Origin: Ascochyta rabiei | Taxonomy: Eukaryota; Ascomycota; Dothideomycetes; Pleosporales; Didymellaceae | Assembly (NCBI RefSeq): GCF_004011695.2 | Contig: NC_082416.1 | Coordinates: 1,364,001-1,428,000, forward strand | Length of the DNA: 64,000 nt | Direction of reading: 5' to 3' | Notes under the pieces: model-generated | The model's input: only the letters and a program-made list of their open reading frames with translations | Database searches by the model: none | What the model was told of the DNA's origin: nothing | Translations under genes and position numbers: made by a program | In this document: positions 42,479 to 52,730 of the stretch, piece by piece | Layout of the letters: every line of letters starts with the position of its first letter | Position numbering within the stretch: position 1 is the stretch's first letter

Positions 42479-43759
42479 CTAAAACAAGGCTTTCGACGCA
42501 ACGCTCAACAACCACGCAGCATCCTGCCAGCCACCCGCCTCCTGTCCCTCTGGCGGCTTCGGCACATCCATCTTGACCTCCCCACCCTCATCGCCAGCTT
42601 GATCGTGCACGCTCAGCGCACTGGCAGCAACGATGCTCTCCCTCTCCATCTTCCGTCTCTTCGCCTCCACCTCCCTCATCAACTTCGCCTCGTCCCTGGT
42701 CAGGCTCGGCGCGTGCTCTGCGCCGCCATCCTCCTCCTCGTCGCTCGACACCTCGCCATCTTCGTCGACGGAGAACAGCGTCCATCCGATCAGCGCATCC
42801 ATCCACCCGCCCAGCCCGAATCCGCGCTCGCGCGCCAGCCGCGCCACCTCTTCCTCGTCGTCGGGACCCTCGTCCTCGTCTGCTTCGACGAAATCGGGCT
42901 CGATGGGCGCCTCGTCACCGTCCGTGTCGAGACTGTGCCGTGCCGACGAGGAAGGGAGGCCGGACATGGCGAGGTCGATGCGCGAGCCGACGCGGCTCCC
43001 TCTGCGGCTCTGGCGCGCGCTGGGGACGCGGCTGCCGATTCGGCTTTGCAGTCTGCTTCCCGCGCGGCTCATGCGCGGCGAGAAGGTCGGGTAGTCGCCC
43101 TGGTTGGTGTCGGGCATGTGTTCGCCGGACAGCAGGGCTTTGTGCCGTGCGTCGTGCGAGGCGTGGTGCTCGAAGTCGTTGCTCTGTCCGACGAGAGACG
43201 TCGAGCTCTCTCTTCGTACTAGCCAGCCCTGGCCTCGAGCGTCGCGTGTTTCGCCGGCGATGGCGAGGCCGGCGCGGTGGAGCCAGTCGTCGTTGCTTTC
43301 GCTGGTGTGGTGTCGGTGGAGGGGCATGCGGAGAGGGAGTGGGGCGGTGTGTTTGCGTGTGTGGTGTTTCTTGTGTTCAAGCGGCCCCGTCGGTTCTGCA
43401 AAGCTCACACCAGGGTGCAGAGTGTTTGTGCTCTTCGCTTTTGGAATGTCGCCTGCATCTCTTACGTCGCTCCTCTCAGACATGAAGTAGCTGTCGTAGG
43501 CATATGCTTTCGAACGACGGCCATTGCGAGATGCGCTCCTGCTTTGAGAGAGGCTGAGTATGCCTGGTGTAGTCGGCGCCGACTTTTGGGCGATGTAGGA
43601 TGTGCGCGGTGTGCGTGTGCCGCTCACGTCCTCGTCTGGCGTGGAGGGTACGGAGGCATCGAGTGGATATTTGGAGCTGAGGGGTGCGAGAGAGAGATTG
43701 TGGAGGTTAGGGTAGGATCGTCGTGATCGAGAGGTAGATGGAGAGCGTGGAGCGTCCAT
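42479..43759 (-). CDS. DUF3984-like fungal protein
   Basis: Single-exon protein of 426 residues starting at the first ATG (MDAPRSPSTSRSRRSYPNLH). Recognisable blocks include YPNLHNLSLAPLSSKYP, TPRTSYIAQKSAPTTPGIL and KAYAYDSYFMSER near the N-terminus, and DDWLHRAGLAIAGETRDARGQGWLVRRESSTSL in the centre. A highly acidic segment (EPDFVEADEDEGPDDEEEV) precedes GFGLGGWMDALIGWTLFSVDED. The C-terminus has a charged helix (MREVEAKRRKMERESI). These blocks fit a Pezizomycotina-restricted family recalled as DUF3984, whose function is unknown. An Arg/Ser repeat (SRLQSRIGSRVPSARQSRRG) suggests phosphorylation. The family name is from memory of the pattern and should be confirmed. Confidence 0.78.
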   Translation of the reverse strand: MDAPRSPSTSRSRRSYPNLHNLSLAPLSSKYPLDASVPSTPDEDVSGTRTPRTSYIAQKSAPTTPGILSLSQSRSASRNGRRSKAYAYDSYFMSERSDVRDAGDIPKAKSTNTLHPGVSFAEPTGPLEHKKHHTRKHTAPLPLRMPLHRHHTSESNDDWLHRAGLAIAGETRDARGQGWLVRRESSTSLVGQSNDFEHHASHDARHKALLSGEHMPDTNQGDYPTFSPRMSRAGSRLQSRIGSRVPSARQSRRGSRVGSRIDLAMSGLPSSSARHSLDTDGDEAPIEPDFVEADEDEGPDDEEEVARLARERGFGLGGWMDALIGWTLFSVDEDGEVSSDEEEDGGAEHAPSLTRDEAKLMREVEAKRRKMERESIVAASALSVHDQAGDEGGEVKMDVPKPPEGQEAGGWQDAAWLLSVASKALF

Positions 43760-45405
43760 TACTGCAGTACTGCTATAGTTCAATTGTGTCAATGAGCACC
43801 ATTCACGTCTATAAAAGAGGTAAGCTCATGTGGAGTGACCGAGGTACGATAGCCAAGTTATCGTGATAGAGCACGGGACTCTGGGGAAAAGCCGTGTTAG
43901 TACGAATGGAGTTAGTGGATGATCATGTGCTGATGCACGTGAAAGTGGCCATGGACACTTGGGCATCGTATGAAATTCCTCGTGGTTATCTTTGTATTCG
44001 GGAACGCCTGGGGAACGGTATGTAAGGCAAGGCAAGATCGGCTCAAGCTGTCAACGTCTCCGCTAGCAGCGTATGGATGAGGCTGCACGTGTCGCTGGAA
44101 GCCACACGTTGCCTAGATTCTCATTTCCCAGGATCTGTACATGCGAGGCTGCAACTAGGTAACTAATGCAGCTGTACGAGAGCTACATCAGAGCTACATC
44201 CCGTGCATGTGTGTCAGTGTGGTTGCAGCGAGTCAAACGACGCGGAACGCACAACGCTGCACCGCTGCACCGCTGCAAGAATTTTCGGGGTCTCAGTCTC
44301 GGTACCGAGACGATGTTGAGACCAGACCGGCTTGCTCCGCGTCGTGCCACGGCGGGGTGATCAAGGCGAGAAGTTCGGTGCGAGCCGCTTGGCGCCCCTC
44401 TGCTTTGTGAATGGAATGTGAATACTGCTGTGCAATGCCGCGCACGTGCTGCATTGTCTCCTGGGCCACAAGAGCCTCACTGTACAAATGCTGCACGTCG
44501 CTGAAAGGAGACTCACAATTTCGACATGTTCCTGCACAAAAGGTCGGACTTAACGGGCGGGTAGTGACGCACGTATCCGCTTGGCGAGTCATCTCCTAGG
44601 CAAGCGCGGGCCTCGCGCATAAGTGGACAAATTCCGTGGAACTGCTAGACTGGAACCACAACCCGCCCGACCACTGACCTCCCACAACACCGCTCTGCCC
44701 ACTTTCATAAATCACAAACCGCCTTTCCCTGCGGTTCAGTAACTGTTCGCTACCACTTCACACGCCCACACACGAACACGCACGCGCCTGGGGTTTGAGG
44801 CTGAATCCACCACCCTCCACCACCTCCACTCCACCAACACTATGAATCTCGCCTCTTCGCCCTCCCGCAAGAAGCAAATACAATGTCTGCTTTAACTTCG
44901 AGCTGACCGCAGAGTAAGTTTCCAGCCCCTTCTCCTGCGCGGTTTTGTTGTTGCATTCATTGTTACCTTTTGTGGTGCGCCGCCATTATGCACATATCTG
45001 GCCAGGCGCGCTCCGTGGTCGCAGCATTATGGGCGAACACCGTAAACCAACACGATAGAGGCGTTCAGAGACTGGATCATACAGCCCGGCCTGTATCAAA
45101 TATCATTCCAGCGAGTGTTCCTGACCAAATTCCAGTCCTTCTGTCGGCCTCTGCCCGATTCCTCTGCACACGACCAATTTCCACTCTTGAACCCCCTACT
45201 CAACTCACACGCGACCACCCTCTCACAACCTCAAAATCTCCTACAACCGACTGTCACGACTGCCGAGCCAGTACACGAGTTTACAGTGGTTGCTAGACTT
45301 GCGTAATTACTGCAAATCGACCGCAGGATAGAAACGCTGAGCGTTAAACCCCTGCACATCAACGACACCACGCGTAAACTTTTGACCAAGGCTACGCATC
45401 TCACA
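43760..45405. promoter_or_regulatory. Intergenic region and 5' leader of siw14
   Basis: No gene is supported. The last 600 bp contain CA/CACA-rich promoter-like sequence (44760-44840), a small upstream open frame, and a GAGTAAGT donor-like site near 44913 that may define a leader intron. Three GCTGCACC copies occur near 44255-44275. Confidence 0.5.
44842..44895 (+). promoter_or_regulatory. Possible 17-codon upstream open reading frame of siw14
   Basis: ATG at 44842 opens a 17-codon frame (MNLASSPSRKKQIQCLL) closed by TAA. It sits just before a GTAAGT donor-like site, in sequence that looks like transcribed leader. Whether it is in the mRNA is not shown by the sequence. Confidence 0.35.
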
Positions 45406-46278
45406 ATGGCTACCCCAAACATTGGTTCTAATGATGCTGCTGGCTATGTCGCCCAGTTCACCATGATGGAGAAGGTCAAGCAATACCTCGAGGCTCTCAA
45501 CATTGCTGTAAGCGAGAAGCTCCATATCCATGCAGCTACTGTCCACCACGAAGACCTGCCGCATGATAATGTGGACAGCTCGATTGCATCAACGACCGAA
45601 ACTGGCACGCTCACTCCAGCGTCTGTTCGGTCCGTAGTCCCTGATCGCCTCCACATGCGCATCCCACCCTCGAACTACGGCGCTGTCATCCCTGGAAGCA
45701 TCTATCGCTGCAGCTATCCTGAGCCGGCCAACTACGAATTTATCAAGGATCTCAAAATCCAGAGTATCCTGACCCTGGTACCTGAGCCTATTGCCCCCGA
45801 ATACCAATCATTCATGGACAACTCTGGCATCCAGCATTTCCGGGTCCACATCCGTGCGAACAAGGGCGAGGTGCGCGTTGACTCCTGCGAGATGCAGCGT
45901 GCTCTACGTTTGATTATGGACCGTTCCAATCACCCCATCATGATTCATTGCAACAAGGGCAAGCACCGCACCGGCTGCACCGTTGCATGCTTCAGGCGTA
46001 TCTGTGGTCTTGACATGGACACTATTCGCGAGGAATACCATACGTATGCTGGAAAGAAGGCGCGTTTCCTCGACGAAGTGTTCTTCGAGAACTTTGACCT
46101 CAATCTCGTCATGTGGATGGCTCGGCAAGAAAAGTGGGCTGGCACGAAGATTGAGTGCGGATCGGGGCTGGAGTGCAAGCACGAGCATGAAGAGGTCACC
46201 AAGGCCGTCGAGAACGCACCCCTCTCGCCTCCAACTACACCAGTCATGTGTCTGGCGGTGCCGGAACCTCTACCCTAG
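45406..46278 (+). CDS. siw14: Tyrosine/inositol-pyrophosphate phosphatase, Siw14 family
   Basis: Single-exon protein of 290 residues. The plant-and-fungal atypical dual-specificity phosphatase core begins PPSNYGAVIPGSIYRCSYPEPANYEFIKDL and contains the catalytic loop HCNKGKHRTGC with Cys182 and Arg188. KIQSILTLVPEPIAPEY is typical of the group. Yeast Siw14 removes the 5-beta phosphate of inositol pyrophosphates; the C-x5-R loop with its KGKHRTG sequence is its hallmark. The N-terminal 85 residues are a less conserved extension and the C-terminal 40 are charged and Pro-rich. The ATG at 45406 is the first in frame; the frame is open a little further upstream without another ATG. Confidence 0.92.
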   Translation: MATPNIGSNDAAGYVAQFTMMEKVKQYLEALNIAVSEKLHIHAATVHHEDLPHDNVDSSIASTTETGTLTPASVRSVVPDRLHMRIPPSNYGAVIPGSIYRCSYPEPANYEFIKDLKIQSILTLVPEPIAPEYQSFMDNSGIQHFRVHIRANKGEVRVDSCEMQRALRLIMDRSNHPIMIHCNKGKHRTGCTVACFRRICGLDMDTIREEYHTYAGKKARFLDEVFFENFDLNLVMWMARQEKWAGTKIECGSGLECKHEHEEVTKAVENAPLSPPTTPVMCLAVPEPLP

Positions 46279-46709
46279 GCCCTATTCTTTATCATCACGT
46301 TTACACTCGGCGTTTAACGGATACGGCATACCCTACTCTATACTACGTTGAATTATTTGCTTTTTAAAAGGCGTTATGGATAAAAGGGATGCATTACCAC
46401 ATGTACACTGGATACAGGAAAATGGCGTTTCAAAGGAACGAGAGCCAACTCTCCCACATCACGCCAGATGTTTTGTTTACAATATCTCACAGTCTGCCCA
46501 GAAAACTCTCGGTGAAGAGCTGGCGACTAGTGTTACCCATACGAACGGGAATTGCGTATTTTGTCTTGTGAAATAGCAAACCCTAGTCCTATCAATTCGA
46601 CTATTCACATTACCCCGTTCAGTTGCGGTCCGTTTCGAAAAGCTACTAGTCAGGTTCTATAGGCAGCGATTACGAAGGTCGGGGCAGATGCGCAGTGTTC
46701 ACAAAAAAA
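46279..46709. other. Intergenic region (3' flank of siw14)
   Basis: The gap lies between two converging genes. Short open frames at 46376-46576 are in the probable 3' untranslated region and show no family. Confidence 0.45.
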
Positions 46710-47360
46710 TCACCCGGCAGTTTTGCACACCTCGTTGAAGCTTACAGGTTCTCTGCCCGAGGTTGCCAACCGTCTCCTGCCTCCGCGTCTAGACGAGCAC
46801 ATGACGAGAGGCTGTCGCAACATGTCCTTGGCATAGCTGCGACATCTCGGCTTGGATGGTTGCTTGTCCCAGTTCCGTACCTTCCTCTCAGGGTGCGTAA
46901 CATTGTCTGGCGGAGTGGTCGGTTCTTTGGAACCTAGGCATAGTAGAGTCTCTATCTCTGTCATGGGTGGAAGCCGCAGTACCGACGTGTCAGTAGGCTC
47001 GTCGCAATTGACACCGTGACCTGCAACAACTGTGTTATCCAACCGATTCGACCACGTCCGCAGTAGTGTGGATCGTCCTTCTGACTCCTGCTGGTATTCA
47101 TGTGAAAGGTTCTCAATGTCGACATCGATGCGGTAGGCGTCTTGCCATCTCCTTCTCTCGGCTTCCCAGTCAATGTCTGTATTAGATCAGTCCACCATGG
47201 AGCATTGGGGACACCTTCGAAGCGTACCTTTGCTACATATCTTCCGGTAGATGATGGCGGCTAGGGACCATCTTCTGTCAATGCTGCCGATGGTGACGAT
47301 GATTCCCAGTGCAGCGAATACGGCGGACAGTAGCTGGAGTATGAACTCTATGGTCTCCAT
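46710..47360 (-). CDS. Small membrane-anchored protein of unknown function
   Basis: Exons 47360-47228 and 47176-46710 encode 199 residues; the 51-bp intron has a GTACGC donor, an ATCTAATACAG end, and joins KICSK to DIDWEAERRRW in phase. A single hydrophobic segment lies at residues 5-27 (EFILQLLSAVFAALGIIVTIG), a likely signal anchor, followed by basic residues (DRRW, YRKI), which favours a cytosolic body. The rest is charged, with a helical stretch (WEAERRRWQDAYRIDVDIENL) and a basic, Arg-rich end. No family is recognised. The consistent splice signals make it a probable gene although it is short. Confidence 0.55.
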
Positions 47361-48634
47361 GATGGTTGGTATGTTGTGTTGTGCTGTGGGTGCGGGTGTG
47401 TGATTGGCTGGGAAGATGCAGCCTTTCGAGTGACAAGTTTCGACGAACAGAAGGGATTAGGGGGTTTGATGCAACGAGAAGACAGTTTTGGAAGTTGAGT
47501 ATCTACAGCGGACAGGCGTCGAGAGCATCTTAAATGCCAGGCATGGCTAAGCCCGTTTAAACCAAACTCGGACCTGGCCGTTTCAATACTAGCTTTGCTG
47601 CGCCGCACGATCAGCAGAGCCTGCACCCAATCCAATCACTCTATTGACTTTGATAGCGCCCGTCCGTGCAACTTTTTGTGTAAAATATTCCTAACCTGCG
47701 ACAAGATCTCCCAGGGCCCCTTCTATTCAGTCAATCCCTCCACAAACATCAATTGACAACAACCAGGCCCCTTGTTAGATTGCAGACGTTGTAATAGAGT
47801 CCGGCATCCAGGTGTGGAAAGGCGGTCTCATGTCACTGAGTGTGATGCATGAGACCGTTCTGCACGTCGCGCAGATGCGTCCGAAATCCTGGAAAGTGGG
47901 TGGGATGCTGACTGGCCGTCCGCGCAGAGGAAGCAGCGCGCTGGTCCCCGTCCCATAGTCTCCTATACCGTCGCCGATTCGCGTATTCGAATTTCATCAA
48001 GCTGCGTTGGGGCGAGCTTCTGAGAACCAATCTGTTGGTTTCTGAAATAACTGCTTTGTATTCACTCAGTGACGGATTGCGTTCCAAGGTTGATTACCAG
48101 CGTCCAGCGAGCATGGCTACCACTGTCTTCACCCGGCAACAGAATGTGATGTCACTGGTGCCGCTCTGAAAAATCTGGAGTTGCGAATGCTTAGTGAAAT
48201 TGAGGAATGGGAGTACTCCATGGCCGTATTCTGGCGCAATGCCTTGTCGGCCTTGTCGATGTTTGACGATTACATCAGCCTCGAGGACGCCGGTGTGTAA
48301 ATGGGTAGGAGTCGTAGTTTGGTCGTTCTTCGAGACTCTTTGTTACAAGCCCTATTACCAGAGCGCTGCACTAGCACGTTTGGAAGGAGCAAATCTGCAG
48401 TATTATAGTATGCTGCCCAGACCACAAGGAGGATTTCTCCAGGTGCGGTTTGGGCTGGAGACAGAACTGTAGAAGCGGCTTGCTAACGCTATCTGTAATT
48501 TTCTCACTTCGCAAATTACAAAGTGAATGTAACGACAGATCTGCAATATGGCCATCATGGGTATTGTGTCGTGCACTGTTTCTGCAATCCGCTGACGCCA
48601 AAAGACACATCCATTCAATACACCAGACATAACC
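47361..48634. other. Intergenic region
   Basis: No gene is supported in about 1.3 kb. An open frame at 48403-48675 on minus overlaps the 3' end of the transcription factor and is not coding-like. Confidence 0.45.
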
Positions 48635-50161
48635 TCATAGACCCAGCAGTTCCAAGTCCTCAGCTTGTTTATCAAAATAACTCGTATTCCTCTGTCCCAA
48701 GAATCTCATATACGGATATCTCGACACTTGTCTTGGCCATTCGCAATGATGCCTCAGATGATGTGGCACATTTCTATAGATACCCTCAATCCAGCTCATC
48801 ACCGCCGTTGGTGCGTTGATACCTTCGAAGCCGACCCGTTCGAGGTATAGGATTGGTGTGAGGATGGCTTGAACGGCGATGAAGTGCGCTTGCAATATCT
48901 GAGCAATGCTGTTGTTCGGGTCAATGAAGGCTTGGAATTCGTCGTTCGACCAGCGAGAGGGTATGTTGTAGAGCGTGACGAAGGATGTGTATGCGTCAAT
49001 CGGACGATCGTATGCGTTCTGTATAGTGGTGTCGAGGGCGGACCGGTAGGCGTGTTCGAAGGGGGACATGTTGAGGTATCCAATTGAGGAAAGAGAGGTA
49101 GCAGCTAGGTCAAGGTCTCCCTGGTTGAGGCAGCTGAATGGAGGAGCGGTGCCGATTCGGTGCTTCATCTGCTGAAGGTGGCTGTCTTCGCCAAAGGCCT
49201 TGTGAAGTCAGAAACAGTGCGCTTACTGTTGGATGCGGAAACATCGGCTAACCTCAGTTATTGAAGACGAAGGACCTACTTTAAAGGGTGAATCTGAGCC
49301 CAATGACAATCCATCACTGGCGATCAAGTTACAGCCTCGAACCATAGTCAAAAACTCAGCGAGGCCATCTTGGAGATGGCTTGACTGGAAGGCAAGCGCC
49401 AATGCAGCAGCCATTCTGGCATCTTGTTCGCTCTTCGACTTTGGCGGTACTGACAATGCTTCGTTGAGAGATTTGACAGCTAGAATACGATGCTGTATTG
49501 CCTGCTCGGCAACACTGATGCTCGATACAGCGTCCAAGTGCGAGGCGGCCAATGCAAGGATCGAGTGCATGAGGTACTCATACTGCATAAGTCAGCATGT
49601 TTCTTAAGTGCGTTGAGTGCGGCTGCAGGTAGATCCGAATCACATGAGGCACCGTTCTCAGTTCGCTAGCAGTAGAATATGCAGGGATCACTTACGTTGT
49701 GTGCAAAACCCGGGATCACAGTGACCCAGATCTTGTCGGCACCAACAGGTATATGTGGATACGCAGTGATAATAAAATGGTGGAACAAGCGCATGTCGGC
49801 CATTGTCTGACACCATCAGATCTTATTATAATTGTGTGGACCTTTCGATATCACTTACAAAAATGCCAGGCGTCGAACGTAAATTTACTGCCTCTTGTGG
49901 ATGTGAAGGTCTCGTCGATCTCTGCATAAGCTGTATGATGTTGGCAGGGTAGTCACACTGTAGCCCTGCTTTGACGCAGTGGGCGCATCTTGGATGCTTC
50001 TCGTTGCATTTGATTCTACGTCTCTTGCAGTTGAAGCACCCACGACGTGACTTGGTGTGTCCTTTCCTTGGTATTGGTTTGCGAGGATGTGATGGCATGT
50101 GACCTATTCTGTAGTCTGAAGCCATTGGAGAGTCGCTCGACGTACTTGACGAATCTCGCAT
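48635..50161 (-). CDS. Zn2Cys6 (fungal C6) transcription factor
   Basis: Four exons (50161-49859, 49806-49696, 49582-49280, 49198-48635) encode 426 residues. The DNA-binding domain near the N-terminus has six cysteines at 42, 45, 52, 59, 62 and 69 (C-x2-C-x6-C-x6-C-x2-C-x6-C) with a basic block KRRRIKC. The regulatory part starts MADMRLFHHFIITAYPHIP and continues YEYLMHSILALAASHLDAV, the pattern of C6 regulators with a sterol-uptake-regulator-like middle region. Donors are GTAAGT, GTAAGT and GTAGGT. For the third intron a GTTAGC donor 25 codons... downstream is a less canonical, in-phase alternative. The target genes are unknown. The divergent neighbour about 0.9 kb away is an ABM-like protein, a possible but untested target. 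Confidence 0.86.
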
Positions 50162-51102
50162 GATGTTATTCTAAAGAAGATATCACGATTTTCATATGAA
50201 TCGTACTCAGTACGTAAGACACGAGTGACCTTCCGCTGAGAGAGTATATAGTATTCCTATTTGTGACACGCAATGACCCATGTCGAACGGTTCATAAAAT
50301 CCGGGGCTTAGACCGTGAGCGATGAGCGAAACCCCCCAGGTCAGAGGAGGATAAGTGTGCGAGCTGAAGACGCCTGACTCACAGCCCTACGCGGTAAGAA
50401 CCGAATGTTCCAGCGAATGACGGGATAGCTCGCTAAGGCTTGTAAGCACCCGAGTTCTTTGATTGAAGTGAAGTCGGCCAAGCTTCCATTGGTACCCAGC
50501 TGGGATACCTCACCGGTGAGCGGCCAATGGTCGGTGGCTTGGAGGCTGTGCAGCTTCGGTAAGTCAACTTACACGACGCAGAAACGCCTTATGATTTATT
50601 TAGGCTGCCTTTGCGAACAAGTGATCAGCGTTGCAACAGCCTCGACTTAAGAACGCACGTCGGCGCCATCAAGGTGACACGAGAAAGCAGCATCGCTAGA
50701 ACATCATACTCTTCCTTGCTTCTATTTGGCGGACTGTTCTTGTGATCTGGATGTGATAAGACTTGCCAAGCAGTGTGATGTGCACCAAGCCGGTGGAAGA
50801 TGGTTATGGAGCATCTTGAAATTATAGGAGCATAGCGATGTGGAATTAAAATTTTCAGCTGGCACCATGGGCATCACAACTAGTGTTCTAACTGATTTCT
50901 TTTTGTCTGTGGTTGATGATGTTGTGATACAACCTTGTCAGAGAGATCGAAAGGCCGCAGATAGTATGCTGCCAAGCCGCTAAACCCTGATCGGAGTGAA
51001 AGACCCCGCAGTCCCAATCACTCCATCGTGCATGTGTGATGCACTACGAATACTATATCGAGACACGTTACGAGATTACAACGACTGGAAGAAGCCCGGA
51101 GC
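50162..51102. promoter_or_regulatory. Divergent intergenic region of the C6 factor and the ABM-like gene
   Basis: No gene is supported; both promoters lie here. Symmetrical CGG-type sites for C6 factors occur only as isolated triplets (for example near 50340-50400 and 50515-50530), without a convincing inverted pair. Confidence 0.4.
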
Positions 51103-51711
51103 ATGTCCGTCATTGAAATCACTCAGCTTCGTCTGAAAGGGCTGACCGTCGATGAGCCAGAGTTGCTCAAGAGCCTGTCGCTGGTCCGAGGTCAACTGCG
51201 AACCAACTCGCGTTTCTTTAGCTGCATCGAAGATTCAAGCCTCATCTTTATTTTTGGTGTCTGGCCAAGCCTAGATGCGCACCTGGAGTTCCTGGCTTCT
51301 CCAGCACGGGACGAGGTTTTGGGTCCGCAAGAAGACATACTCGACTTTCGGTGGACAGTACACCTAGAGCTAGATTCCGCTAGCCTGCTCCTGCTTGATG
51401 CACCGTTTATAGCAATCGAAAGACTCAATGTTGACCCAGGCCACATTGTTGCCTACGACGGGGTCATCAAGGAGCACGTGCGACATCTCCAGAAGACTGA
51501 GTCCCTGAAGGTTACACATGGATGGCGTTGCGACATGCCAACGGGTAGCCATGAACTGGTCATTCTCACCAGCTCGGGCTCCACGCGGCCTCACTTTACC
51601 TTTGCAGACGAACGTATTGTGCCTAGCCATGACAGCAACAACAAGGGAGCCTACCAGAAGATCTCGACCCATCATGCCTGGAATATGGAGCGCACAAGAT
51701 CAGACGCATGA
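51103..51711 (+). CDS. Dimeric alpha/beta-barrel (ABM-like) protein
   Basis: Single-exon protein of 202 residues. Two similar halves are apparent: residues 1-90 (ITQLRLKG, then FIFGVWPSLDAHLEFLASPARDEVLGPQ, ending TVHLELD) and residues 100-200 (IAIERLNVDPG, then HVRHLQKTESLKVTHGWRCD and HELVILTS). The FGVWPSLDAHLEFLAS segment and the beta-alpha-beta-beta order fit ferredoxin-like alpha/beta barrel domains of the antibiotic-biosynthesis-monooxygenase type, here probably duplicated in one chain. Such fungal proteins are common and mostly uncharacterised. No catalytic residue can be pointed to. The gene is divergent from the C6 factor. Confidence 0.65.
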   Translation: MSVIEITQLRLKGLTVDEPELLKSLSLVRGQLRTNSRFFSCIEDSSLIFIFGVWPSLDAHLEFLASPARDEVLGPQEDILDFRWTVHLELDSASLLLLDAPFIAIERLNVDPGHIVAYDGVIKEHVRHLQKTESLKVTHGWRCDMPTGSHELVILTSSGSTRPHFTFADERIVPSHDSNNKGAYQKISTHHAWNMERTRSDA

Positions 51712-52022
51712 GAAGACCCAACATTGAATGCCTCCAGACGTGTACGCAGATCTCGATTGTTGGCTACGTTTGTGATTGGCCTCGCAACGACGAGCCATAA
51801 ACACGGCAACATTCCATACCAAAGGGAACGACAGCATGAAACAAGGTCCTTTCCCTTCTTGAGAAATTGTCACGAGACCGAGTTAGCTATCATACGGGGT
51901 CTCCGTTGGCTGCCAACAGTTCGTCTGGTAAAATTCTCTCTCCAAACGCTCTTTGTGACACTACTGCGGATAGTGGCTGAACCTCGAGTAGCACAAGAGT
52001 AAAAAGGTGAACGTGGCCTTAA

Positions 52023-52361
52023 TTAGACCCAAAGCCAGTTGGACTGCAAGTATAGCAGCCGAAGAGACGTCATGTGTCCAGTCAGCCTTAAGTAACTACA
52101 GACAAGTTCCCATTTTTGCTCCGGAAGAGAGTTTATCCCCTTGAGCAAGTTCTTGTCTGCGTAGATAACCAAAAATCCCAACACAAAGCACAGTGCTTGT
52201 TTCACCAACTCGTACCCATGCAATTTATTCAACAGTTCCCCGATACTTGGGACGGATTTCCTCAAACCAAACCAGTTCCCTTCGGACCATGAGTAATTCT
52301 GTGGCCACACAGTGCCAACGACAACAAGAAACCAGTGCAACGTTCCGGACGCAGCCAACAT
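52023..52361 (-). CDS. Possible small hydrophobic protein (weak)
   Basis: ATG-initiated frame of 112 codons with two hydrophobic stretches (TLHWFLVVVGTVW and QALCFVLGFLVIYADK) and many Trp and Leu residues. A good acceptor-like TTTTTCTTCGCAG lies just upstream of the ATG, so an additional 5' exon is conceivable, but none could be found. No family is recognised. Confidence 0.3.
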   Translation of the reverse strand: MLAASGTLHWFLVVVGTVWPQNYSWSEGNWFGLRKSVPSIGELLNKLHGYELVKQALCFVLGFLVIYADKNLLKGINSLPEQKWELVCSYLRLTGHMTSLRLLYLQSNWLWV

Positions 52362-52439
52362 GATGAGTAGCTGCGAAGAAAAACATGACTTTGATGTCAG
52401 TGCCAGCGTTGCAACTGTTGACCGATGTCCTAGCCTTTC

Positions 52440-52730
52440 ATGCTAGCGTAGGTAGAGGTAGGGTCGGGGTCGCGTCGGATCACGTCAGATCTGGTGATCT
52501 AGCCCGGGCCAGCCGGCTGCGATAACTGGCCGTAATTAGAGTGAGGTACCCTTACCCAACCCCAGATACCTACCTACAGCCCAACCCTGACCCCAGACAC
52601 GTGATGTCTCTACTCTCCACTAGGTAGGGATTAGGTTGGGGTTGTCTCCACTTTGTGGTTGGGTTAGGGTCGGGGTAACACGTGACCGAACCCAACCCCT
52701 ACCCAACCCCTACCCATTCGCCAGCCTGAA
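52440..52730. repeat. Low-complexity tract of TAGGTAGGG / ACCCAACCCC motifs
   Basis: Short G-rich motifs (AGGTAGGG, GGTTGGGTTAGGGTCGGGG) and C-rich motifs (ACCCAACCCC, CTACCCAACCCC) alternate between strands over about 290 bp. Two CACGTG sites lie within it (about 52599 and 52679). There is no regular unit. Confidence 0.6.
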
